A DNA stretch of 64,000 nucleotides from Archegozetes longisetosus (lineage: Eukaryota > Arthropoda > Arachnida > Sarcoptiformes > Trhypochthoniidae), in contig JAEMBT020000001.1 in assembly GCA_018873245.2 (NCBI GenBank), forward strand, positions 12,678,220 to 12,742,219, in the 5' to 3' direction. Positions 1 through 12,461 of the stretch are shown here, in pieces. Positions within the stretch are counted from its first letter, which is position 1; each line of letters begins with the position of its first letter. Position numbers and translations under genes: made by a program. The notes under the pieces are model-generated. The model had not been told where the DNA came from and did no database searches. It worked only from the letters and a program-made list of their open reading frames with translations.

Positions 1-293
1 AATAACTCGAATCATACCACTTTCAATATATTTATTAAATTCATTTTGCTATGTCGTTAACGAGTGAATAAAATTAAGCTAATTAAAATTGACAATTTTC
101 TCAAAGATTAAATCGAGTCATAAACTAGTTTCACTGTATTTTTTCAATTTGTCTAAATATCAAGTTTTTACGCATTGAAACAAAGTGTCATTTGGTCTGT
201 ACAATTAAAAGCAACTGAATTTTTCTGTACAAAACATACAAATATAACAGTTCTTTTAAAGGTTTGCAATCTTATACATGAGAAATTGTCATA

Positions 294-3200
294 TCAAACA
301 CTAGAGGCTTTTGTACTATTGTTAACAAGTATTAAATTAGTCGACGGAGGACTCAAATTATAACAATTGCTATGATTAGCACTATTGGTAAAACTATTAC
401 TCTTTTTAAACAATCTTAATATGACGTCAAACATCAATCTTCTCAATTTTTTCGAAAACAACAAATACAATAATGGGTTGATTCCGGAATTCATATACAA
501 AAACAGTGTTGTGAAAATAGTAAACATTGAGGCATATTGTGATGATACATTATATGATTTTATGTAATGTTGAGCCAGTTTTCGAGCATGAAAGGGAACA
601 CTAAATATAGCAAAAGCTAAGACTATAGTTACCAACAGTTTGATAACTTTTTTTCTTCGCTCGAGCAACAGATTAACTGATGAAATGCTTGATGAACTAT
701 CAGGTAATCTTTGATTCGCTCCATTATTGTTTCGATTGGCTGTTAGTGTATATCCTGGTAGTGGACATGTCCACAAGTGATGACAAACTCGTAGGTATAG
801 GACTGTAATTATCATTAGTGGTATCGCGAAACACAACGTTATGTATACGACATCATAGAGTTTTGGATCATATAGCCTTTGCTTTAAAACGCATAGCGTT
901 TCGCTTATGTGTTTATCGCCTATTGTTGATAGAAAATTGAAGGAAAATCAAATTTTAGATCAGAATTGCTTCTTCTTATGAATAAGTTTTATCAAGTAGT
1001 TGACTTCAAAAATAAATTGATCTCTGTATTTTACTAACCACTTAACTGCTTTAAAGCAGACATTTATTAGTAATAAATTATTAGTAATTAGTAGTACTGT
1101 AGTTCGGTTCAGTCCATGATGGGTGAGTTTATAGCGATTTCACTAGAAGTCACTTAACACATTCTTTGAAAGCTTTCAAATGAATATTTTTCAGGTGAAC
1201 TACTTGACAAAATGCATTCTTAAAGAAAGCATAGATTTTATAACGAGTTTATCTAGTTTTTCGAAGATTTGAATAATATTTTCTATAGGAAAATATAAAT
1301 TCTATTTTTATAGAATATTTTAGAAACTTCAATAAAATTAATCAATCAAAATTGGAATTTTTTTTCTAAAAACGTTTGGTGAGAATGCCAAAAAACTGAT
1401 GCTTTCCTAGGGAAAAATTCAATTGATTGAAGTATGTTTCCCACACCAAAAACAATGAGTATAAAATGTAACTCAAAAATTTGAGCATTGAAACTAAAAT
1501 TTTTTTCTCACAGAAAAAAAACAGAGCAAAACATATCTAAAGAATTTGAGTGAATCCCTATCGAAAGATCTTTTCATGTTCCCGAGCTTGGGAATAAGCT
1601 CCAGTAAGTCTACTAAAGGTTGTTTTAAGCTTCATGTTTGAGATTTTGAGATACACTCTGAAGATCGAATTAATTTTTGTCTTTAGTCCTTAGGCAAAAA
1701 GGTAAGAAGTTCGTAAAGAATTTTTATTTGAAAGGCTTTCGACATATAGACTACTAGTTTCACGGCATTAGTTTTTAAACTTTTCAAGTTGTGGTCAATT
1801 CTTATATGATATCATTTCAATTGAATTTAATATTGAATTATTTTACTTTGAAGATCACTAGTGGGTCGCAAAATACAATTCAAAAGCTAATGATTTATTG
1901 AACATAACTATCACGTTCTTATTCGGCTCTATGGCTATAAAGGAGTTTCATAGACCTGATGGTTGATTTATACTTTAATGAATAATATTGGAATAATACA
2001 TAAATTCAAGTAAGATGCTACGTGACATGTGTCGATTTTTTCTTCTATTTTCTTTAGTATTCTGTGTGAAAGAAATAATTGATTAATTTCTACGAAAGCT
2101 TCGATATCTCAGTGACAGATTTAATTTATTCAGATCCATTACTGATATATGAAAGGTAACTCATTTGACTGAGAATGTGGTAACTATTCTGTAAGTCTAT
2201 GAGTCTGCATATATATTAATGTTTAATCAACGCTTTCGTTCATGAGTTTTACTGAAATCTTGTATTGATATAAAACTTGAGGCTCTAACCAAAGATTTTG
2301 TTCTCATTATGAGAGTATAGTTGGACCAATGATTGTATGATGATTGACAGACAAACAATTAAAAAATTTCAAGGTAAAGATAGCCAATAATTTTTTGTAG
2401 CGATATAGAAATATATATGTGTTTTATAATTTACCTCATTCTAGACATTGAAAAGAGTCTTTAACTATCTTTTATATGAGATTCGTTTCTATCTTTCTGA
2501 GCAATACTTAAGATGCATAAGGCTTTATGTATTTTTTCGCCTAAAAGCTTATAGAGCTTCAGCTCATGTAAGCTTATTTTTCATATAATGGTAGTCTAAT
2601 CAATAATTTATTGTGTTTATTTCAAATTTTAAAACGAGTAATAAATGAATAATAATAAGGTTTACGGGGTTTGCTTCAGTTTTTACAGAACTATGTATGA
2701 TATTATGTTAATTCAAAATTTTACTTGTAAAGCCTCGACAAAGCAAATTAATTGGGACAGGTTGTTCATATTCACTACAACGGGTTTGTCTATAAAAAAG
2801 TTATTTTATACGAATCTTTGCGTGTCGAAAACAGAAGAGTGCATTCACTAATAAGGCGAATTATAGCGTTACTGAGTTATTATTATTAAAATATGATACA
2901 CAGGATAAAAATGCTTAGTTTTATTAAAGTCTATCAATTTAAGCGAGGATTTTACCTAAGAAAATTAGAATTTTGATGCACATTTTGCACAGATCGGCAA
3001 AATGTTAAATTTTACTGCTCAAAAGTGAATTTAAAATAATTTATCACACATTAAGTTGTTTTTTAGTAGAATTTGCTACAAAATAAAAATACTTTATTCT
3101 GATTAACTTTTTGATATTAATACAGGATCCTTGTAATTAGAAGATTTAATTTTGAAATATCTTAAATGAATAACAATCAACTTTTTCTTGAAAACTATTG

Positions 3201-6200
3201 AAGTTCTTACTTATGTGAGAAAACGATTTATCAGAGTAATTCCGTTCAACTTGTCAGCAAATATTTGTTTAAAGCAAGGCACGTTCTTTCATCGAAAGAA
3301 ATATAAACTATCATTGACATTCAAAAAAGTTATTTTAGCTTTTAATCAAATGAATAGCTAAGAATTTGTTGACTAAATAGAAATAAAATGAGTGACAATT
3401 ATTCACTCAACACTTTTACTAATTAAAAAGGATTCAATCAATAGATAGCTTACTGAATCGTACACCAACTTAGAAAATAATCAAATCATATAAAAAACAC
3501 AAAAATCAATTAATGTAACTACTAAAACTTATCGGTCTTTCAATGAGCCTATACATTCACTTAAGCTGTCTCCCAGAAATTGAAGCTGATTTATGACGAA
3601 CTTTGAAGGAACAAGATAATGTCAAATTCAGTATGTTAGGAAATACTAGCAAATTAGATAAAATATTTGTATTTTTAGCAGTGTTTTACATAGGACGTTG
3701 ATCAGAGAGAAGAACTTTCGGGTTCTCTACAGAAGTTTAAAATACAGAGCCTGAGAGCGCTTGTCTTAAGTTTGCATTATACATGAAGCACTACTAGTAA
3801 AGCAAATATCTTTTCAAAGGGAAATCGCTTCCAAACATGCTATAATGACAAATTTTGACAAAATTCTGGGAAATACTCAAAATGCTAATTGAATTTGTTC
3901 CTCAGGAAGAACTTTGAAAAATTCATACCTTTGCCAAACTCCAGAGTAACAGTTCCAAAGATAAAGAATCGAGGAAAACAGCAAATGGATGATACAAGCC
4001 ATACAATACTTATAGTAATTTTCAAATTGTTGATCGTTAGCATTCTTCGAGCGAGGAGTGGATGAACAACAGCTAAATATCTTTCAATAGAGATCACAAC
4101 AAGTGTATAGACAGATGCTGTATAACTGAGAGCATGAATAAAGTGATACATCCGACACAACAGATCGCCGAAAGCCCATTCAGACGACAGATATAGGGAC
4201 AGATTCTGATAAACACAGAATAGGGCGACACACAAGTCAGCAATTGCTAAGTTTAGCAGGAAAAAGTTAGTTGCAGTCTGTATTTCACGATTAAGAGCCA
4301 GAACTGCGATCACTAATGAGTTTCCTGAAAAGAGTAAGAATATTGAACGTTATAATAGATTTTCTTTTCATGTAAGAGACTTAGCAATATAAAGATCTCA
4401 TTCATAAGAATTATACTATAGTATCTCAATATAGCCAATCCTTAGGGAAAAGCCATGCATTATAACCACAACGAAGTTTCACTATATAAGCTTAATTGTC
4501 ATTAGATGCTGTATGTTTTTTTATAACGGATTTTGCCTTAACTGTAACAAAGTATCATTTTAGGGAAGATTTATTGGTTCACTACCTCGAGGTAGTTTTA
4601 TATTAAAACTCTTCTTTTTTGAACTTTTTTAATTTGAGTGAAAGCTTAAGTTATTTTTCCCCACTATTAACTTCAAAACTGAAGACTTTTAGTAAGTGAA
4701 GTATTTAGTTTCTTCCGTACGCTTAAGTCTTATTAAATACTTCAAGAGAAAATTCGTTACTCATTACATTTACGAAATTAGAGGCTCTGATGAAATTTTA
4801 TTTATAGACTAATATTTTTGGCGATGAAACTTATGACAAGAATTTTGATAGTAAACAAACCTATGACTGGTATCGACCACTCAGTATTTCTATAAAATTG
4901 ATTTTTTATAAGTCCTTTTGTAATCTCAAGATCGTACAGAAAACAGTGAAAGCTTCAAATAGTTTTTTAATGAAATCCCTTAATTTAGACCATTAGATAT
5001 TTTTTGATGGGGTTTCATTTAAGGATAAGTAATAAACTTTTCAATAAATAAAGAGTTTAAAGCCAATTTTATATTCTAGTAAATCTTTCATCACAATTCA
5101 AAATATTATTGACTTTAAATGAAAATTTATTTATTTTTCTTTATTTTGGTAATCCTTCGAAATTAGACAAATCTGGTCTCGATCAACTTCAAAAATGCTT
5201 TCAATAACTGTTTCGAATTTCAATAATTAGCCTTCGTAGAGGAAAATAGTAGAAAATTTTACATTTGGCCTTGTATGAATCATTTATATCATACATTCTG
5301 TTATACAAAGCATGAATAAATTTCATTAACACTTCTGTTGAGTCCGTCATAAAAACTTTAAGCACCGTAGGTCTCTTAAATGCTCATGCTCATTGAATCG
5401 ATGAAAAAGTTATTTTGTATACTATATTTATGAGAACATCGAGAATTTTATCGAATTAAATATATACTGAGCTTCATGTCAAATTAAATAATATACTAAA
5501 GGATAAAGTCGTGAAATATATGTATTCATCCATAAATTATGAGTGAAGTATGCGAGCATTTCGTTCCCTTTCCTGAATACTGTTATTATAAACAAAAGTT
5601 AGCAAAGACATATTTTGTGTACTGGCCCACAATAATAACGTCAATCATTGACTGTTTATATGCTGAAACATTGATAAGATGTAAAAGTATTGATATAATT
5701 AAGGGGAGACAAACTTTAAACATCTGGCATATAATATATTGATGAATACATATCTTTCATGGCTTTACTAAAGGATATTATGAATTTTCAATTGAATTTT
5801 AAATCATTCAATGCTATTCAGCTTGATATCAATTCAATGAGCAAGAATTGGTGAAAGATTAAATCGAGTGAAAGTTAAATTTTGAGATTAAGTCGATTTC
5901 TAAGTAATAAAGTGCTTTAGCTTGAATTTATTGACATATGAAATAAAGCTAATAGAAAAAGAGGTGAACTTTAAGTTTTATGCATGAAAACTAACTCGTT
6001 TATTTACTTAATTTCAGTATAACTGAAATACATTGAAAAAGTATCGAAACGCCAAGTATGACATATTTTGAATTCATTAATAGAAAAATTTGTTAACATT
6101 CGGACTACGATCACGGATTTTTCAAGCTTTGTTCCAAATTATGATTAACAAAACATATCAATATAAACTTTAGAGTGAAAAATCTAAATATCTATTCAAT

Positions 6201-7204
6201 TTTCGAAAATGATTATTTTAATTTCGAAGGAAACCATTAAATAATATTTTTAGAAATTATTTTAAATTTTTGAAATCCTCTCAGAATTTGAAAATTCAAA
6301 GAATTTTGATGACATTCACTTTAAAAATTTCTTTTGAATAACACACATTCTTTCTCTTCCTTAAACACAGTAGTTTTGTTGCGTCAAACAATTAAATAAA
6401 AAATTGAAATTAAATAGTTTAGTAGTGATTCTGAAATGAGTGTAGTGGCGACCAATTTATCGATTAATGAACTCAAAATGCCTTATAATTATCGTTTCGA
6501 CATTTGTTTCAATGTATTTCAGTTATGATGTTTGACAGGCTGATAAAAAGTTTTTTCCATGATTTTACCATAAGTGCTCAGAAAAATTCAATTATTTTCT
6601 CATTAGTTTTTCATCACAAATATCGTAAGAATGACAAAGGGTTATAACCGGTTATCGCTTAACGAATGAAATAGAAGAAAACTCATTCAAAGTTATGCAA
6701 GAGTTTTATTCAAGTAAAATGTCTAAATTTGCCATAGCAATAAATTCTTATTTTCTCATTGAAACATATGCTGACTTTTTTAATATAGATAAAACACAAG
6801 TTAAAGAGTATAATTCAAACACAATCCAGAAAAGAAGTTAACTGGAGATAACAGATTATTACTCTTTGCCATTCATATGCTAACTTCTTGAATTTCTTCT
6901 ATTGAAATTTTTTATTTTAGTTTTAATTTATCTCATATTTTTTGCACTTTTGTTATTTCGAAATTAATCATTAAGGAATATTTTTAGGAGAAAAAAATAA
7001 GAACTTACCGATAAAACAGCAGCAAAAAACGAATGTGTAGACAATTACGAGAAATACTTGCACTGATAGTTTATTGAGAAAATTCTCTTCCACAGTAAAC
7101 GGATATGTTGGATAATCAGTAGCGTTGTGAGTCAAATTATTAACCAATTCAAAAATATCTCTCATTACGTGCTCTTCATTAGTTGTCGAAACTCTTAGAT
7201 CCAT
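294..7204 (-). CDS. Neuropeptide GPCR, trissin-receptor-like, three exons
   Basis: Rhodopsin-class seven-transmembrane receptor, about 405 aa, presumably at the plasma membrane of neurons or target cells. Exons: 7204-7009, 4324-3929 and 919-294. Donors are GTAAGT and GTATGA, acceptors TTTTCAG and CAATAG, and the joins restore the TM1 GN motif and continue from FGK into a GDKH loop. Visible marks: two NxT sites at the N-terminus; TM1 ending CFIGNS; TM2 with NLAIADL; TM3 with LLCRMY and the ERY variant of DRY; a loop-2 cysteine in SETLCVL; TM6 ending SVPFHARK; TM7 with NPLLY. The P-x-HARK motif, the SSEW and LCRMY stretch and the HSLSYTAS-like TM3 match insect trissin receptors as I remember them. 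Translation probably starts at ATG 7204, because a stop lies just upstream of the TTG at 7231. Trissin would be the ligand by inference; another peptide is possible. Confidence 0.75.
920..3928 (-). other. Intron 2 of the GPCR gene
   Basis: About 3.0 kb of AT-rich sequence between exons 2 and 3. The small open frame near 2645 on the plus strand resembles nothing I know. No transposon ends were recognised. Confidence 0.6.
4325..7008 (-). other. Intron 1 of the GPCR gene
   Basis: About 2.7 kb of AT-rich sequence. The open frame at 5539-5742 (plus) looks like chance. No repeat structure was recognised. Confidence 0.6.
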
Positions 7205-7231
7205 GTCAAAAAGCAAAGGATTATTTTCCAA

Positions 7232-10200
7232 TCAAAATGTAGCTTATAAATCCTTTTAAGAATGTGTATATAAAATATAGAAAAGGTTTATAACCAGTGA
7301 CTGAGATTTACAGAACTAAGTACCTGCAAAAATAGAATGGATCATCGGACTTAAATAGACAAAAATAAGACTTAGAAAATAGAAATTAAAAATTGGATTT
7401 TAAATTAAAATTTTCAAAAGTTTTGATCAAAAATTACTTATCATATAGTACTTTAAATTTCATTAACTATACTGAAATATTTTCAGTTCAAAGTACTTCA
7501 AAAGCAATGGAAAAAACTTTGAACTTCAGAAAGTCAAAGTTTTGGTCTGAGAAGTGGTAGCAAAATTATTTTTTATTGTAGGACAAATATCTCGGGTCTA
7601 TCAGAGTACATCTATGAATGAAAATTTTCTGTTATTATTGGAAAATATTTTTCAATTTTTTCAAAAATATCTGAATGTTTACTAAAATGGTCGAAAACAC
7701 TATAAATTTAAGCCATGTTTAAGGAAAAAAGACCATTTTCCGGGCAAAATATTATTTATAGGAGTTATCGGAGAAATAGAATTTATTCGTGAACAGTGAG
7801 GCTCATCCTAACAAAAATGAGAGCTTGTTTTAATTTTATTTGACGATATGTCTAATTTTCTAAATTTAGACAGCTAGAAATAAATCTGGATTTGCCTACA
7901 AAGTTAGTCTTTGTTATAATTTTACAAAGCTTTATTCTTATGACTGGGTTAGTATTACTTTAATTATTCTGTAAAAATTCAAGTAGAATTTTAACATCAA
8001 TTTAAACATCAAGGTTATGTCAAATTTGAGATAAATTGAGAAAATTTCGTTTTAGAACTTTTATATTTTTTTCTGAAAGTCTTTTTATCCTTCAAATTGA
8101 TAGTTTGCTTGACACAAATCTTTAAATTCAGCCAATGTGAAAGAGTACTACGACTAAATTCATATGACTATTTTAGTTTAACTAAGTTCGGTTAGATGAA
8201 AGAAATTGTGCATAGCTCGCTAGGTTAGGAGAACGTAGTGAAGGTGCTCCCAGCTGTAAGCGATCTCACTGGCGGTCCGCTTTGGGACTCCCGAATTTAA
8301 TGAGGTCAGCGGATGGGGTCTCAGCTGACATTACTATGTCAGTGGAAATAATTTTAAAATAATATATTAAATATAATATAATATATCTAATAATATCTAA
8401 ACTGAGAAATTAATAAAAAATTTTGTCAGTGATTTTTCTTTTTATTTCTCACTTTTGTCAATGAATGCTTCTGACAAAAGTTGGCAACGTTAGCGATCAC
8501 ATCACTATCTAATATCCAATACCTTGATGAAGTCTTAGGCAAATAAGGACTCACCGTATTCATAATTTAAGAGTTTATTAAATCAAATAGAATTAATTTC
8601 TTTTATTGTGTTCATCATTCAATTAAAGCTTATGCTAAACATATTCAGTATCGAATTTTAGAACTATACTCTTGAAATATTTGTTAATAAGTTTTCCTAA
8701 AACAAAATCCGAATTTTAATATCATCAAGTCAGTTGAGTGAAGAGTAAAGATACATTCAAAATTTGCGGAATATCTTTTGAATACAGTTGAATTCCGTTT
8801 TGCTCAATGTAGTCCTACGCTTAGGTTCAGAACACCTTAGATGAATATTTTATGAATTTATCAAAAATATTGCGCAATGTTAAGTGAAATTAAAAGATAT
8901 TTACATCTGAATCTGATCACTATATTACTTTACCTAAGGGATACCAACTCTCCAGCTTTGAGATCATGTCTCGAGTCTCCAGGGCGGACGTAAAGCTGGA
9001 GATTAGAAGTTTGTCCTTTGATCCCCTCTACGATCATAAACTTGTTGCAGTAATTCTCAAAATTTATCTTATGGTTTCTCTTCGAAATATTTTCCCCCGC
9101 TTTCATTCGATGGAGCGTTGGCATCCCTTGCGCATCTTCAAAATCCTTTCCTTTTGATTAAGACATTTGTAATATTACAGTGTCACCAACATTTTAGTGA
9201 CTAAGAACCAGGAATTTGACTCTTTATCTATTGGGCCAGCAAAGAATTATGACAAAAACAAATTTATTTTTTAATTTAAAATTTACTGAAATTTTAATTT
9301 GATTTATTTGAGGATTTCGATGTTTGACATTGTTTTTTACATTATTAGTTAATAGATTCGAACCTGACTATCAAACAAAATCAAATTATGTACGTTTTCG
9401 AACTTAGCTTTCGATAACATTCTTGTATTCAGATTTTAGGGATTGTCCCTATATATAAATATATCGGAGCTACAGATTTAAAGAAATAATGTATTAATAT
9501 TATCACTGATTCTCTCAAAAATAGCATGACTGCAATTTCATGTTAATTTAACTCTTAATTTCATTATGAAAACTGTTTTAAGTTTTTAAAAAAGATAACT
9601 TGAATTTTCAACTAAAGGGACTAAGGTATTAAAAGTCATCCGGCGTGTTAAAGTCATTCAGCCAGAAAAAACCAATCAATTGGTCTTAACAGATCCGTAG
9701 GTTGGCGATCACTATGCTATTAGCAGCATTTTGCTCAAAATGCAAATCAGATAAAAAGATAGGTCCTGTATTTAAAGTTTATACTGTGAATCCGAAATAT
9801 CTTCTAATTTGCATCTTATGTGAAGCACCGATAATAATGCAAATATCCTCTAAAAATGATAGGACTTTCCAGATATATAATTAATTTGCAGTACTATGAA
9901 TAATTTTTTTTAATTATGATATTCAGTCTTTTCAAACAAACGTTAGAGAGGTTGAAAAAATTCAAGACAGAACTTGATTTAATTAACGTGTGATGTAGTG
10001 AATGAGACACTATTACTAATTATACTGTTATATCTATTTCCGGAAAATTAATTCTAGCTATCGTGCTGTGTCTCCATTTTTGCTTAATTGAATAAAAACT
10101 CAACAAATTCGAAATTAATTCATAAAATGACAGACTGAGTTCAAGAATTTTTATATCGCTTTCGAATTTTATATTTCGCTTGGGTGGAATTCCTTCGTAG

Positions 10201-10355
10201 ATTTTCATTTCAATTTCAATTAGACTTTCAATTAATGAAAAAGTACTTCATTTTATCGATGAGACAGTGAGAGCTTAACGATTCTAATCAGCAAATGTTA
10301 TTGACTTATAGATAATTAGCGTTGAATTAAAACATGAGATCTGATGACTTTAAAG
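7232..10355. other. Intergenic stretch with two GC-richer islands
   Basis: No gene is supported. Two patches stand out by base composition: 8216-8340, and 8935-9150, where both strands are open for about 63 codons. A segment near 9700-9880 shares scattered identity with 13690-13860, which suggests a diverged old repeat. Confidence 0.5.
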
Positions 10356-10705
10356 TAGTGATGTATAGCTTAGAGATTTTTAGTTTAGCTTATCTTAGTC
10401 TTAGTCTTATAGTAAAAAATTCTCGCTTTGTTTAGTCTGTCTTACTACTTGTGTTAGTTATCTCTTTATAGCATCTATTGTAACATTTTGAAATGTTTTA
10501 TTATCTAATGTTTCATAAAATGATCAATAGACTAACAAAACAAAACTAAGCTCAAAGACATTCACTATTAAAATGTATTGCAATAGGAGTGCAATTGTTT
10601 ATCTAGTGCTTTACAAATGGTTTTATAATTGAAAACTCCAAAAAATGAATCATTTCTAAAGGATTAAATGACAATATTTGTATCTAAACTTCTGACTTTG
10701 TCTTA

Positions 10706-11236
10706 CTAGGTAAGTTTTATGGATGTCACAAAGCAATTTTAATTATTTTTGGCTAAAATATACGTCAATATAGGTAATTGAAAATTTCATAAAAATTAGC
10801 TGCTGAGTTGCTAAAATTTTTTAATAAATTGAGTATTAATAAGCAGGCCTCTGAAGAATAATTGTATTGCCGTAACATCTACTACTAAATATATTGAACT
10901 GTTATTGCAATCATTATTAAAATTGCTTTTATTTGATTATTGTGTTGAATTTTAATATAAATTTCATAACTGATACTTGAATTCAAGTAAACTTTAATTT
11001 GTTATACTTTTATAATAAGACTAAAATGGTATGTCTATTGTTGTTATAATAGGCATACTATTATAATAAATTACCATTATTGCTCATATTAAGTACTTTT
11101 AATTAAATTGCAATTTAAACATTAAAAACATAATCTCAGCAGCTAATTTTTTCATAATTTTAAACAACTTATATTGATGTATGTTTTAGCCAAAAATAAT
11201 TAAAATTGCTTTGTGACACCCAAAAAACCTTTCTAG
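10706..11236. mobile_element. MITE with long inverted ends, TTA-flanked, nested in the hAT copy
   Basis: The arms begin CTAGG/CTAGA and share a near-perfect inverted stretch at 10726-10760 and 11185-11218, with a core of TGTCACAAAGCAATTTTAAT. The flanks TTA (10703-10705) and TTA (11237-11239) fit the 3-bp target duplication of PIF/Harbinger-type elements. No coding capacity was seen. The family assignment rests only on the TTA duplication. Confidence 0.6.
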
Positions 11237-11251
11237 TTAGTCTTAGTCTTA

Positions 11252-12332
11252 CTAAGGCTTTAGAGGTGTCCCACGAATTTTTTAATAAAATATATCTCAA
11301 TTTATTTAAAATATCAAAAGAACAAAAGTTATTGCTGTAAGAAATGCTGAGCATTACATTTTAAATGTGTATTAATACTTCAATTTTCCATTAATAGCAT
11401 TAAATATCAATGCGTTAGTCGAAGAGTAGCCTCTGTTACTCTACTAAAATCCATAAAGGGCTTAACTAATACAAAACTTTCCTTATGATTAATAATGAAA
11501 TGATCAGTTGTATAGTCTTTGATTGATTAGTAATGCTTATTGTTAAATACTTTTTAAACTAATTACTCATTCGTAAATCATACTTATCAACAAATCAGAT
11601 TCATTGACTTATTAAAACTCTAACGGAAAAAATTTATTATATTTCGAATAAGATTTATTTTTATAGCAAACAAAATGAAAAGTTCTTAATACACAAACAT
11701 TTTATAATTTACTTTATAAAAATATTTTTATACAATTTTCAATATGATTAATTTGACGATTTGTTTGAACTACTTTTATGATTTGATTTTCTTTTTTGGT
11801 TAGATTTGGCCGTCTTTTTATTAGATTTTTCAAAAACTAGGTGTAAAAATTGTTGCGTTTTAGAAACAGTTGCTGTATCTAAAGAATATAGAGTTTCATA
11901 AAATTTAGATTTAGTTTTTGGTATGTGTTTTAATAGCTTTTGAATATCTAAAAGTTTTTCACTCGTTTTTATGAAAACGAGTTATTATTGTTAAAAGGTT
12001 AAAGATAAGCAGCATTAAAAAATTTGGTTATAATGACTAAATTTTAGACCTAACGGTTTCAACTTTTTCTTAAACTTTTCTATAAGTCCTTTAAGTTTTC
12101 TAAGCTTTGAAGAGAGGCTACTCAGAGACTAACGCATTGATATGTTCTATTTTGAACATACACGAATAAACACGTATAATAATAGTATAATCTCCTATTA
12201 AATATATACTTATATTACCATAGAATGTTATGCTCAGCATTTTTTATCATTCGAACTTAAAATGTCTTTAAAAAATGTAAATTTTAGAATACATTTCATC
12301 TGAGAATTCGTGGGACACCTCTAAAGCCCTAG
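11252..12332. mobile_element. Second TTA-flanked inverted-repeat element, with an inner inverted repeat
   Basis: The terminal inverted repeats are about 27 bp, with a core of GGCTTTAGAGGTGTCCCACG, starting CTAAGG on the left and CTAGGG on the right. It is flanked by TTA (11249-11251 and 12333-12335). Inside lies another inverted pair, ATCAATGCGTTAGTC with GAGTAGCCTCT, at about 11407 and 12110-12142, which points to a further nested or composite element. It contains a 77-codon open frame on the minus strand (11748-11981). Confidence 0.65.
11748..11981 (-). CDS. Open frame without ATG inside the nested element, lysine/serine-rich tail
   Basis: A 77-codon stretch, open from directly after two stops to a TAA. 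It has a helical-looking N-terminal half (SEKLLDIQKLLKHIPKTK) and a C-terminus dominated by K, S and N. It lacks an ATG, so it would need an upstream exon. It could be the remnant of an accessory transposon protein or a captured exon. I do not recognise it. Confidence 0.25.
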   Translation of the reverse strand, partial: LVFIKTSEKLLDIQKLLKHIPKTKSKFYETLYSLDTATVSKTQQFLHLVFEKSNKKTAKSNQKRKSNHKSSSNKSSN

Positions 12333-12461
12333 TTAGTCTTAATTTGAAAATCCAAAAATCATTTGTCTGACTTAGTCTTAGTCTTAAGCCAAACGATTTT
12401 AATATATCTTATTTTGCTTAGTCTTATTCTTAGTCTTAAGCTATATATCACTACTTTAAAG

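Larger units (their letters stand above)
10356..12453 (-). mobile_element. Non-autonomous hAT element with two nested insertions
   Basis: The ends are TAGTGATGTATAGCTTA and its inverse, flanked by the 8-bp target duplication CTTTAAAG (10348-10355 and 12454-12461). The ends and the subterminal TTAGTCTTAGTC repeats match the larger hAT element at 25155-27942, in the opposite orientation. The segment 10481-10705 is the reverse complement of that element's 5' leader up to the transposase ATG. The whole transposase coding region is missing, so this is an internal-deletion derivative. Two other inverted-repeat elements (10706-11236 and 11252-12332) sit inside it. Without them the copy would be about 486 bp. 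Confidence 0.85.

Noticed and set aside
2645-2851. 68-codon open frame inside the GPCR intron
   Set aside because: No domain, composition like random AT-rich sequence, and it lies within an intron of a well-supported gene.
8216-8340. tRNA or other structural RNA gene
   Set aside because: No cloverleaf with T-loop and anticodon arms could be drawn.
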